Shown: positions 53,401 to 63,589 of the stretch, in pieces
Numbering within the stretch: the first letter of the stretch is position 1
Layout of the letters: each line of letters begins with the position of its first letter
Source of the DNA: Euptelea pleiosperma
Taxonomy: Eukaryota > Streptophyta > Magnoliopsida > Ranunculales > Eupteleaceae
DNA: 64,000 nucleotides
Assembly: GCA_035048495.1 (NCBI GenBank)
Contig: CM068541.1
Location: 6,703,929 to 6,767,928 of the forward strand
Reading direction: 5' to 3'
Notes under the pieces: generated by a model
The model's input: only the letters and a program-made list of their open reading frames with translations
Told to the model about the DNA's origin: nothing
Database searches by the model: none
Translations under genes and position numbers: made by a program

Positions 53401-55180
53401 AGTGACATACCTGACTTGACATTTAGCATGGATGCCGATGAAGAGAAACACATCCTTTATGAGAAAACTGAGGTAAAAAATAAATGCCATATCATAGACT
53501 GCGCAAGCTTTCTCATCTTCAAATTTACCAGCCTCATGGCAGCTGATGAATTTCTAAGACTTGTTTTTCTTTGTAATGGTCCTACTTTCAAAAAGGTTAC
53601 CGATTATGAGCTTATACCTGGAGGAAGAAATATCAGGGTCACAGAAGAAACAAAGCACGAGTATGTAGACCTTGTAGCTGAGCACATCTTGACGAATGCC
53701 ATCCGTCCTCAAATTAATTCTTTCCTAGAAGGTTTCAATGAATTGGTCCCACGAGATCTTATTTCGATTTTTAATGATAAAGAGCTTGAGCTTCTAATCA
53801 GTGGGCTTCCAGAAATTGATTGTGAGTTGGCTTGCCCTGTAACATATTTCATGGACACTTCATACTCATTGTTTTTTATTTAAATGATTTGTCTTTTTCT
53901 TTGTAGTGGATGATCTGACGGCCCATACGGAGTACACTGGCTACACAGCTGCGTCTAGTGTTGTTCAATGGTTCTGGGAGGTTGTTAAAGCATTCAGCAA
54001 GGAGGACATGGCAAGGTTACTTCAGTTTGTCACTGGAACATCAAAGGTAAATGTGTTGGTCAGATAACACTTTAACAAATATTCTCCAATATCTTAAAAA
54101 TTAATTGATGTCCTTAATATTGTCAGAAAATGGTTATAAATTAAATACCTTGCAATCAATTGGGTTTTTTTTGTTTTTGATAAATATTTTCTCATACAAA
54201 ATTTTATAGTTGAATAAGATACTTTAAATTTTCTAATATAAATATATTTTCCTTTTTCTTTCTTTTTCCAAGATTTTTTGGAAGATAAACATCCGAGTTT
54301 TCCCCTAGAAAAAATCCATGATGAACTAAAATTTTCAAAATCTGCCAAGAATTTCCTTTTGCCCAAAAGTTCCCAAAAAATGGGATTTACTACTGTTACA
54401 TTTATGAATCTTCCGTTAAGTTCTCTAATTTCTGATGCCCAAGTGTCAAGTAATTAAGTGAAACTTCTTTGGACCTATTTATGTCTTTTTCTGAGAGAAT
54501 GTGCAAAACTGTTTTGGGTAAACACACACCTTGGTCTCTATTGTAAGTCCTTTTCTGTTTTTGAGTAGCTCAAACTCAGATTATGACTTACCTATAGGAG
54601 TTCTGTAGGTTTGTATTGGAAAAGTTCAAACTCAGCTTATGACTTTCCTATATGATAGATGCATGCAGACATGCAATGTGCAATTTTTTTGATTTGTAGT
54701 CTTGTTTCTTATAAGTATTTGTACAACTAATATTAGATTGTCTGAGCTTGGGAAAATGACTAAAGATTCAGTTTAGGACATGATCAAAATTTACAAGATT
54801 CTGGCTTTGCATGTAAGCCACTAAAAGCTCTTTATTTGATGGGACTTTCAGGTTCCTTTGGAGGGTTTTAAAGCACTTCAAGGTATCTCTGGTCCTCAGC
54901 GGTTTCAGATTCACAAGGCATATGGAGCTCCAGAGAGGTTGCCGTCAGCTCATACTTGGTTAGTCTTGAGATGACTTAACAATATAGAAGTAAACTGGTT
55001 CTTGATCTTATGGCAGCTAGATGGTTGCCGACAGTTAAAGTATTGACATCTAATGGTTGTTTGATCTCTGTCTTCAGCTTCAACCAACTAGACCTTCCTG
55101 AGTATTCCTCCAAGGAACAGCTTCAAGAACGCTTGCTGCTCGCCATCCATGAAGCTAGTGAAGGATTTGGCTTTGGTTGA
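32422..55180 (+). CDS. UPL1: Giant HECT-type E3 ubiquitin ligase, UPL1/UPL2 type
   Basis: Exons are 32422-32454, 40500-40595, 40680-40886, 41148-49127, 49204-49521, 50814-51015, 51106-51392, 51482-51774, 51910-53044, 53138-53284, 53392-53472, 53596-53821, 53907-54046, 54852-54958 and 55078-55180. The product is 3784 residues with consistent phases, close to the roughly 3.7-k length of the family. It begins [11 protein letters not shown], followed by the DUF908/DUF913 armadillo-like region (about 90-800). A UBA domain (about 1297-1337, [14 protein letters not shown]) and a UIM-like helix (about 1344-1360, [13 protein letters not shown]) follow. There is an acidic run (about 2165-2197) and ubiquitin-binding motifs near 2680 and 2718 ([26 protein letters not shown]). 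The HECT domain occupies about 3420-3784, with catalytic C3751 in HTCFNQLDLP. It transfers ubiquitin through a thioester to substrates. Whether it is UPL1 or UPL2 cannot be decided. The 7980-bp exon carries 70% of the protein. Intron 1 is 8045 bp and filled with transposons. Confidence 0.95.
35876..37031 (-). mobile_element. TRIM-like non-autonomous LTR retrotransposon
   Basis: Two direct repeats, 35876-36232 (357 bp) and 36670-37031 (362 bp), run in parallel with substitutions and few indels. Each starts TGAT and ends CATCA or CATTA, close to canonical TG..CA. GCTGG flanks both sides (35871-35875 and 37032-37036), a 5-bp target duplication. On the - strand the upstream repeat is followed by 'tttggtattagagcc', one base off the usual primer site complementary to initiator Met tRNA. 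The other repeat is preceded by the purine run 'aggagggt'. The internal part is only 437 bp and lacks gag or pol. The LTRs are longer than in most TRIMs, so a small deletion derivative of a larger element is also possible. Confidence 0.85.
37205..37890. repeat. Probable nested TIR elements in UPL intron 1
   Basis: The outer pair is 'ggtttaaaatatagtctcat' near 37205 and 'aatgaaattttgaacc' near 37880. The inner pair is 'gggttttaaatttagtcgaaatt' near 37399 and 'tagtcgaaatcgaaatttt' near 37722. The inner element seems to have inserted into the outer one. Arms are imperfect and the target duplications are not visible. Confidence 0.4.
37925..39880. repeat. Repeat with 'gaggcgtaagcctc' words, interrupted by other elements
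   Basis: The left end 'ccaatgttttaaagagg' (37925) and right end 'ttttttaaaacattg' (39865) are inverted. The words 'gtgaggcgtaagcctctt' and 'ttgaggcttaagcc' recur at 39666-39815. Related tracts lie at 34600-34740, and at 55905-56095 with end 'ttttaaaacactgg'. The interval is interrupted by a G/C-rich repeat (about 38474-38720) and by the TIR element 39053-39476. Confidence 0.45.
39053..39476. mobile_element. TIR MITE with TAA target duplication
   Basis: The ends GGTGGCGTTTGGTAAA (39053) and TTTACCAAACGCCACC (to 39476) are a perfect 16-bp inverted repeat. TAA is found on both flanks (39050-39052 and 39477-39479). A 3-bp TWA duplication fits the PIF/Harbinger (Tourist-like) group, although the GGTGGCG tip could also come from a hAT element with eroded flanks. 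It is 424 bp long and non-coding. Confidence 0.7.
47304..47403 (+). other. Acidic coding run in the UPL large exon
   Basis: A low-complexity GAT/GAA/GAG-rich stretch encodes about 33 residues, nearly all Asp and Glu. It sits between the UBA half and the ubiquitin-binding motifs. The repetitive codons make it prone to length change. Acidic tracts at this place are common in large HECT ligases. Confidence 0.7.
50280..50700. repeat. Dispersed repeat, copy 2 of 3 (UPL intron before exon 6)
   Basis: The copy is colinear with 8220-8560 and 56700-57430: 'caagtgtctgacacac', then 'caaacaagtatag', then 'tgtatggaggatgg', then 'aacacactag', then 'gggcgacactgctgtaag', then 'cttacataggtt'. It is non-coding and its class is unknown. 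Confidence 0.5.
53473..53595 (+). other. In-frame 123-bp intron inside the HECT domain
   Basis: The intron has donor GTAAAA and acceptor 'ttcaaaaag'. Its length is divisible by three and the reading frame of the flanking exons stays open through it, encoding 41 extra residues if retained. Splicing joins KTE to [10 protein letters not shown], the uninterrupted family sequence, so removal is the expected form. Confidence 0.75.
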
Positions 55181-56699
55181 TGAAGTTGTAAGAGGACTTT
55201 ATACCAGCAAAGTCAGCAATCTCTCCTCAATTTTCTATGTACAGGTTAGCTGCACATCTGTTTTCCCTGAATTGGATATCTTTCAAGTATCTGAACTCCA
55301 ATAATTAAATATACAAATAAATAAATGACAAAAATTCTAAAAAAAGAATAGAAAATCAAGGGAAAATCTCAAAAAATATGAAAATTCACACTTCAATATC
55401 AAAATTCCAAACTGGTCAAAATCATATCAAAAGAGTACCACAATCACATCCATCAAAATCATATCAAAAGAGTACCACAATCACATCCATAGTTTCATGC
55501 TTCCATATCCAAAGTTTGGAACTCATCAAAATCAAATTATAAGTACCACATCCATAGTTTCATATCTCCAACTTTCAATGTTTGAATCCAGTAAAACAAA
55601 AATCAAAACTATTGTAACAACCACTCCAATCCAATGATCTTAAATGAACCTGCCTTTTTAAATGAATACTAGAAATAAGAAAAATAAATAAATAATTTGA
55701 TAATTCTATAAAAAAGATAAACTTAGGTAAATTTGTGAATAAATAAGTTTATTCTATTTCATAGGAAGGAAGAAATGTGTTTGTTGCTTTTATTTAATCT
55801 AGAATAGCTTATTATTATTTAACCATGATTTAGAAAGAGGAAAAAAAGAGGAAATAAGTTGAATTTTAAAAGGTACGTTGCCCCCACTGGCATATGCATG
55901 CATGTGAGGCGCGTGCTTTTGACAATAGGCATTAAAAAAGGTGTGAGGCGTAAGCCTTTTCAAAAGTCTCAGTAGATGAGGCGTGTGCCTCATAAGCTTT
56001 TAAGATTATTTGATAAGCCTTGGGGCATTTTGGGAAAGCCTAGCCCCCAGGCGAGTCTCAAGGTGTAAACCTCAATCGCCTTTTAAAACACTGGTGGTGA
56101 GTTAATTCATTTTATGAATACATGGTATCATCCATTGTACTATATTCCAAACATTCATTTTTGAAAGCCTGCAATGGCAGACACTCAGCGATGGGTATAG
56201 GAGATAATTTTAATTTACTTTTTACCTTTCTCTCTGGACGTTATTTTTATTCTCATTACATACTTATGATGTACTTCTATGTTTCTAGGTTGTATGCTTT
56301 ATATATGCATCTAGGCTCCTTTAATGAAGGTTTTTCTAGCAACTGCCTTTTGGACTTTTTAGCAGAGGGTCCACCTTTCACCATAGTTCTCTTTTACATT
56401 GGTGATTTCTTGACGCTCGGGATATCCCGGTTACATATCACATCTATCTATCCATTTTGGTCGTTATCTTTTTTTCCCTGATAAGTTCAATCTTTTTCTC
56501 TCTTGACGAGTGAGGTCATAGGTTTCATGATGCTGTAACGTTTCTTGCCATTGAGGTCATGGGTTCTTCCCAGCTTGTCACTGTGTTTGGTCATAGAGGT
56601 TTCATGATAGCTCTCATAGTTTGTTGTTTTTGCAACTGATCGGTTTGGCACTTGAAATTCAGTGTAAATAGATTACATCTTATGTAACAATGATATGGA

Positions 56700-57430
56700 A
56701 ATGTGACATGTCTGTCGGTGTTCGACAAAGATACGAGGTGTCTGACACAGCGCCTTTAAGAAACCCAAAATGCAGAAACGTCCACTCATGTATTAAAATA
56801 TATGAAAAATAGATATGGAGCTATACTATAACATAATAAATGAGTAGATTTACAAGAGAGACTATCAAACAACTATGGCTGAGTTTAGCAACATCAAAAA
56901 GTACTACATGGAGGATAGAAATTATTATTTTAGTAAAAATTTATTAAAATAAATCGTCACTACCATACATGTCACATAGTCACAAAAATCTCCAAATTTT
57001 TCAAAAAATCGTCAAAAATCTCTGATTTTTTAATTCACGGATTAATCGCCGAATTTGCCGATTAATTACCCATTTTTTCCTCTTCTGATTTCGATTTTGT
57101 CGATTTTTGAATTTTGATTATGAATGATGAATCATGCTTATGAGTTATGACTTATTATTATGGAATTATAGATGTGTTTTTCATCATATAAATGTGTTTT
57201 GTTAAAAACATTTCTAACTTGAAATATGTCATGATATATTTTTTATAATTTTGTCGGTTTTTACCGAATTTTCCCGACTTGAACCCTTACCGATTTATTG
57301 CCGAATCCCGACTTTGTGACTATGCATGTCAGAATGTCTCGGGATGTGTCAACATGCGCTTCTGTGTCAATATGCATCCGACATGGCAAAAAACATGAAA
57401 AGTGTCATTTCCTTGTTACATAGATTGTGA
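56700..57430. repeat. Dispersed repeat, copy 3 of 3, with nested insertion
   Basis: The copy is colinear with 8220-8560 and 50280-50700 except for an extra segment of about 340 bp (about 56979-57320). The extra segment is bounded by inverted 'gtcacaaa' and 'tttgtgac' with TA on both sides. The other two copies show the uninterrupted order, which supports an insertion. Confidence 0.55.
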
Positions 57431-57444
57431 AATGAAATGTATAC

Positions 57445-57918
57445 GGCCCTGCTTGGTTTCGCTACACTTGGGTGCATTTTGCACGGTAGTGCAAATGTAG
57501 CAACTTGCGTTGTAATATCTTACAATGCAAGTCACTTACAACTGTTTGGTTCACGCCCTGTAAATAGATGCAAATGAAGTTTAGCTGGTTGGCTGGTAGT
57601 GTATTGCAATACAATGCAATGGATTATTTTATTTCTTGATTTTATATAAAAATAAAAAGATAATAAAAGAAAGAATCACAGTTGTTATTATTATAATTAA
57701 TGTTTTTTGGAAGAAAAAATGTTGAGCTAATACAATGCACCCACTTGCATCAGTTTTTGGGCTGCACTTGCTTGCATCTATTTTGTTAAGGAGTTTGCAA
57801 GGGCTTGGAACCCACTTGCACGGCAGTTCATTTGCACACCTCCAACCAATCACTTGCAATCCCAAAATTGTGGCAAGTGAGTGCATTGCACTCAATTTGC
57901 TGTGAACCAAGCAGGGCC
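57445..57918. mobile_element. TIR MITE with GGCCCTGCTTGGTT ends
   Basis: The left end GGCCCTGCTTGGTT (57445) and right end AACCAAGCAGGGCC (to 57918) are exact inverted repeats. TAC flanks both sides (57442-57444 and 57919-57921), which may be a 3-bp duplication. The ends resemble Tourist or hAT MITEs of many angiosperms. The 474-bp interior contains inverted 'gcaagt' and 'acttgc' words and no transposase. Confidence 0.65.
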
Positions 57919-58449
57919 TACGTATCATGCATTCATGTATACATGTAAGTATGCATTTATATATGTGCCTGTGGATACAAATCACAGTACTGTTAATATG
58001 GTTTTTGCGGGTACACAGGTTATTGATTGAGGCCAATAAAAAGGATTATTACTTCAACAATAGCTGGAATTCCGAGGCAGAAAATCTCAAATGGAGTTCA
58101 AGAAGGCGGCCTAGTTTTGAGCTTCACTATACATTAGCAGGTGAAGCTTTCATACTTGCACGATAACTGTACTTTTGATCAGATGGTAGCGAAAGCAGCA
58201 ACAGCAGCAGCAGCAACGGCTCGGAAACTGTTATTCTTTTAGCTTCTTACCATTTTGACAGATTCAGGAAGTATATACATAAGTAAAATACATATCCCTC
58301 CCTCGATCTCCTTGTTCATCTCTGGAGGCCAATTGGCTTTTGGTTCAATCCGTCTGTTCCTCTCTTGTGGGTTTTTTCAGGTACCCTTTTTTTAAGGGTT
58401 TTTTGGTAACTACTGTTGTGAATGTTGTTATCTGATGAAATGAATAAAT

Positions 58450-60520
58450 GGCGGATTTGTATGGGTTTATTTACTTTTTGTGTTTTTGTTTGGGAAACTG
58501 TATAGATTTGTGTCTAACCAATTCAGGAAAAATTCTTTGCCTTATAAGACCAAAATCTATGGGCCATAGATGGCAAGGATCAGATGATCTGAACCATCTA
58601 ATCAACCTATTTGTTGTTTGTACCGTTGAGTCTCATAAGATCTTTCTGATTTTTGGGTCCCAAGCCACTTTTGATTCTTACAAACATATCTTCATCAACA
58701 GCCCGTGCAATTACACGCAAAAAGATTGGTTCCTAAAACAAAGAATTCCTTAGAAAGCGTGGTTTTGGTGCTATGATCCATCCAACTTGCAGGAATCAGC
58801 TGGGCCTTAGCCTTTGATGGTTCCCATATGATAGATCTCCTATCCGACTGGCCTGAAGAAGATATATCAGACTCTTGCTATTAAACATGTTCAAGGGGAC
58901 CCACCAAATGGGCGGTCAGAAGTCCTTGTACGTGTACCACTCCTCTGGTATAACCCCCAGTTTTCTTCAGAATTAAAAGGGACGATTTTTTAATGTTCAA
59001 AATTGTTACTTGGCAATCTCTTTTGGGCTCACTGGCCCAAGGGTGTTTGGCCCACGCCCTGTTGGATCTATACACCAAAAAATAATGGGTGCCGAGTCAA
59101 TAGCTTACTCTATATGGAATGGAGTTTCTTATTACACATGCAGGTCATTATAAATTTATAACCTCTCTAAATAATACTGAAATTTCACGGCAGTGCTGAA
59201 TTGAGAGTTTCTCATCTGGTGGATCTGATCTATAGTTAGGGGGCATTGATGCAAAGAAGCGCGACCTATGACGTCGAGTTGGATGCAATTGTGCAAGCAT
59301 CATTATCTCATTCAAAGCGACTTTACAAAGATCAGCTTACCAATAAACAAAATGAGATCGACACTTACCAATATATGGACACTAGCCTCTGATTAAGAGA
59401 GAGAATAACAAACCCTGAGACAAAAGGAAAGAAGATGGAAGGGAGAAATTCATTTTTGAAACTTTTCCAAATCCTCCTTACAATCAACATTAATTCCTAA
59501 ATCCAGTAGAAAAAATAAGAACCTGATTAACTTACATGGTTTTCTTTTTTCTTTTTTTAATTAATAGAAAATTTATATGGTTCAATTTTGAAGGTAACAT
59601 GCCTTCAAGTTAAAATGGGGTACCAGGTTCCAACATCATGGGACCTGATAACCTCACCATATAGATCACCCCAACAAAAAATCAGCCCATTCTGAAATTT
59701 CTAACCCCATCAAATGTGGTTTTCAAGTTCCAGTAAAAATCGACTGTCCATAATTCTTCAGCTTCTAAACCAGTCTATGAATATCAAAATGATTTGAATT
59801 TTTGTTAGGATGATCTCCTCACCAAAAATCAGCCATTGATTCATCTTCTATGTGGGTACGCCGAGATGGGGGTCAAAAAAGGGGGTCATTTTTTACAATA
59901 TTTTTGCATTCTTTCCTCACTTCTATTTCATTCTCTTCTCCCCTAAATCCGTCTACTAACAGCAGCTGATGAAGAAACTCCGGATTTTGCGATTCCCAAT
60001 ATTCTGTATTGAAACTAGACACACTTCAGATTCTTCGTTCGTCGCCTAGCTGAAAGAAGAAGGCAATTGAAGCAAAAAACAAAAAGGAAAAGGTTAATAA
60101 TAATTACTTTAAAATTTTGAAATACTAGTCATAAAATACAAAATCACTCACTACAAAATTGTAGAAAGAAAGAACAAACTCATTTAAGTGTCATCTAATA
60201 CCAACATTAGAATTTGATGATGATTGATTAGTGTACTTAATGACTAGAGTTCTTAGATTAGGTAATCTTCAGAGAAATAAAGCTACTGGAGGTACTTCAG
60301 TCATTCCAATAAGTATATATCCTCAAGTGCTGTAGATTATCCTGTGTAGTTGGACAGTCTAGAAAATCTTCCATACCAAATACATTATATATAAAGAGTA
60401 ACCATGTCAAAGATGGTTAATGACTTAATGGTCTTGACTTCAAAACTAAACAAAAGTGAATCCAAAGCACAAAACTAAAAATATTTCCTATTGCAACTTA
60501 AAAAAACAAAGTAAGAAAAG
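58450..60520. other. Intergenic after UPL, repeats only
   Basis: 58885-59100 holds the left half of a foldback MITE ('tgtttggcccacgccctg', 'tctatacaccaaaaaat'). 59655-59880 is the second copy of the 29918-30118 repeat. 59900-60520 is AT-rich with no recognisable content. None of the open frames here looks real. Confidence 0.4.
59655..59880. repeat. Dispersed repeat, copy 2 of a pair
   Basis: This is the same block order as 29918-30118, with a short extra segment near 59797-59810. It is non-coding. Confidence 0.65.
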
Positions 60521-60529
60521 AAATATCAG

Positions 60530-61462
60530 GAATATGACTAACACCATGAAGAAGTTCGTTTAATTGCGCTTGTCTTTGAATTAGGAGGTGCAAGATAAAA
60601 AGTGACAAGAGAAGTCAAGGCCTCTATACACAATGATTTAAGGTAGGACCCATCAAATTCAATCTACGGAGATTATGAGCCAAAATCTTGAATGATTTGT
60701 AAAAAAAATTAGACAACCGGTTGATGGACAAGATCCCAAGTCTCTCAACTGAAATATCGATATGCAAGTCACTTTAATCACAACTCAATATTGTCAGTTC
60801 TTCAAGGGATGCACTAGTGATGTTGAGATTGTCGAACCCTTGACAATATTCAAGATTTAATTTCTTGAGGGAAGTGCATAAAGCTGAATGCCAACCCCCA
60901 AAAGAAGTCAAATGAATCTAACCGATTTTAATGATAAGACCTGTAGCGAGTGGAAAGTCATAGATGGTGATAATTTGAGATATTTCGAATGCAACTTCAG
61001 CCTGAACACCCATATAATGATCCACAAGCAAAGATGCAGTTTGACAACACAAACTCAAATGGCTCAGTTTCATGTGAGTTGAAACAGAGATCGAGTTCTT
61101 GAAAATTACACTTTACTACGTTATGGATCCACGTTTCAAGACGATATCGATCATTGTAGTAGTTACTAAACCGAGCACGGAGACAAAAGCGTTGTATCTC
61201 CAAGCCATTGTGTAGACTCAACAATCTATCTATGAATCCTTAAAACTAATTCGTGTTTGTCATAAGGTGATTTCCCTTCCTTATTTATATCAAAATTGAA
61301 ATAGGGGATAGATATGCATATCGCTCTACATCTTCTTGAAAAGAGACTCATCCGAGCGATATTTCTCTTCCGAAGGAAGGAGAGGATGCAACGAACAATA
61401 GAATCTGGAAGATCAGTGCATCGATCACCAATCTGGCATGCAATCTTCGTATTCTGAGACAT
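60530..61462 (-). pseudogene. F-box/LRR protein pseudogene
   Basis: On the - strand the first 78 codons (61462-61226) give an N-terminal F-box: DRCTDLPDSIVRCILSFLR, then a second helix with RNIARMSLFSRRCR. The expected continuation (FIDRLLSLHNG, then LEIQRFCLRARF and WIHNVVKCN) is read in another frame after a single-base shift near 61227, where the current frame ends in TAG. Leucine-rich blocks continue in broken frames towards about 60600 (LKYLKLS-like near 60975, SLKKLNLEYC near 60870, ERLGILSINRLS near 60740). Intact relatives are cytosolic or nuclear SCF adaptors with LRR and often FBD domains. With at least one frameshift and later breaks it is most likely non-functional. Introns could explain some later changes but not the first shift. 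Confidence 0.75.
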
Positions 61463-61639
61463 CGGTCTTGTTAAGTTTCTTATCTCTCGTTCATGATATC
61501 AGTGCTTCCTTGATTTTGATGCTTCGGACGGAAGAGAAGGATCATAAGACCTAAAAGACGTGCCTACCATCAGTAATTATCAATCTAAACATCTTGAAAT
61601 CATCAAAGAATACATAAACATGTCAGACAAGCTTGGGGG

Positions 61640-63292
61640 GAAATACCCGAAATCATCGAAGAAACTCCTTTCATTCTTGTCCTCTCCAAATCCCAGCAAA
61701 ATAAGATGAAAAAGATGAACAAACAAGCTGCTGCTGGACGATCAGAACCCGATCTCGCACGGGCCAGAACTGGAACCTCTTCAGCTCCTTAATGAAGATC
61801 CTCTTTTGGAATGCTAGGGGTGTGGCCAATCACCCCACTCAGCTTTCTCTCAAAAATATATGCTTTGAGAATAAGTGTGATATTATATCTATAGCAGAGC
61901 CTATGGTGGACCCCTCCAGAATTCATGTCTCCTACTGAAATCTCCTAAGCTTCAGTTCGTGGTGGGTACGTAATAACTGCTCTCCTTTGATCTCCAATCT
62001 GTGGGTTGCTTGCTCATCTCAGATAAGTCTCACTATTATCTCCTCTACTTCCCAGCAAATTACGTTAATAGTTTTTTGAATGGCAATACTATTTGTTGTA
62101 TTACTACCATTTATGTTATTCGTCGTAACTTCGAGTTAGCAAGTTTGTTGTCCTTAGAACTCATGAAAAATTGGGGGCACTTTGCCCAAAGCCATTTCTT
62201 GCGATGAATTTATAGCTGTCTGACACCTATGAATTCCACCATATGGACACCAAGGGAGCTGCTTTTACTTGGTCTAATGGTAGAGGCACCTGCAGACATA
62301 TGGAAATGCGCATAGACCGTTGCTTGTGCAATTCAGATTGGTTCTCTTTCTATGCTAAATCGAGTTGCTGTACTTTGCCAAAGATTAACTCTGACCACAA
62401 TCCATTATTGCTCTCTTTTAATCACTCAGAAAGATCAGGCCCAAGACCCTTTAGATTTCAACGAGTCTGGATTGAGCACTCTGACTTCAAGCATGTTGTT
62501 TCTCGTGTCTGGCAACAACAGTTTTTTGGGTGCCCCATGTTCGTTCTAATTCAGAGGTTGAAAGCGCTAAATGGCTAAAGAAAGAGTTAAAAACCTGGAA
62601 CAAATTTGTGTTTGGAGATGTCAACATGCAGACTTCTTCCTCCAAGCAAAAAATAGTGGATATTCAAGAGCAAATCTCTCGATTGGGTCCTTTATAAGAT
62701 CTCTTTGTTCAAGAAGCTCAAACAAAAGTTGAAGCCACTGAAGCTATCAGAATCAGAGAAATTTTTTGGCAAAATAAACTCAATCAAATGGCTTCAAAGT
62801 GGCAACAGAAATACCTCCTTTCATATTTCTAGCAGATTTCGGGCATCTCGGAACAAAATCCTAGCTTTAAAATCTGGGAACTCAATCAGTGAAGACAAGG
62901 TGGAGTTAAAGAATCACGTGGTTGAATTTTATGAATATCTCTATGCTACTGCGAATTCTTGCATGAATAAGGGTCTGATAGAAGAATTGATACCCAATCT
63001 GGTTAGCACTGAAGATAATGCCATTTTCACCTTTGTCCCTTCTGTGGGGATGTCAGAAATGTGGTCTTTTCCATGGATCCCTCCAGTTCCTAGCCCTGAC
63101 AGTCTGGTGAGCTTTCTTCCAATCTTGCTGGGATTTAGCGGGGAATGATGCTACTAATTCAGTTCAAATGTTTTTTGAAACTGGTTGTCTTTGTTCCAAT
63201 ATGAACTCGAATCTGATATTTTTGATTCCCAAAAATAAAGAAGCAAACTGTATAGAGCAGTTTCGGCCCATTGCACTAGCCAACTTCCAATA
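61640..63292 (+). mobile_element. Broken L1-type LINE: ORF1 end, endonuclease, start of RT
   Basis: The ORF1 tail reads to TAA at 61790-61792 (ending RTGTSSAP). The ORF2 start ATG at 61792-61794 overlaps that stop (TAATG). ORF2 opens with MKILFWNARG, the start of an endonuclease/exonuclease/phosphatase domain, and continues with GAAFTWSNGRG, RIDRCLCN and INSDHNPLLL (the SDH motif). Several stops and frame changes lie between (first near 61939). RT fragments GCLCSNMNSNLIFLIPKNK and EQFRPIALANF close the segment at 63290, where a copia LTR begins. The catalytic RT core and 3' end are missing. It cannot be autonomous. Confidence 0.8.
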
Positions 63293-63293
63293 G

Positions 63294-63523
63294 TTGAATT
63301 GAAGGATTAGTGTAAGGTTTAGGGTTTCACAGTAGAGAAGATAAAGAAGAGAGAAGAGATAGAGAAGAGAAATAAAGGATGTCATATGATTAGGTCAGAA
63401 TGACTCCACAAATCTTATTTATATAGAAGAGGAAATACAAACGACAAGTATACCCCGCAAGGGGAGTATTTACATAACTACCCCTAAAACATGAAATACG
63501 TAGAAAATACGTATATGGTAACA
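63294..63523 (-). mobile_element. Ty1/copia-type LTR
   Basis: On the - strand the sequence runs TGTTACCATATACG to AATTCA (TG..CA, 230 bp) and is preceded by the purine-rich CAACTTGAGGGAAG, the usual polypurine site just before a copia 3' LTR. Just before that lies 'aagttgggcatgagag', also typical of the copia 3' internal end. It interrupts the LINE exactly where that stops. The partner LTR is not in the window or is lost. Confidence 0.65.
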
Positions 63524-63589
63524 CTTCCCTCAAGTTGGTGCATATATATCTCTCATGCCCAACTTGCACAAACACTTATGGAGTTGCCA

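Larger units (their letters stand above)
55245..58018 (+). other. Possible 3' UTR intron of the UPL gene
   Basis: The UPL stop is at 55178-55180. A donor candidate 'tgtacag|gttagc' at 55244/55245 and an acceptor 'gtacacag|gttattg' at 58018/58019 would join a short leader of 3' UTR to a unique-looking tract that runs to an AATAAA at about 58442. The interval between them is almost all repeats. This is inferred from splice-like signals and sequence texture; without transcripts it stays uncertain. Confidence 0.4.
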
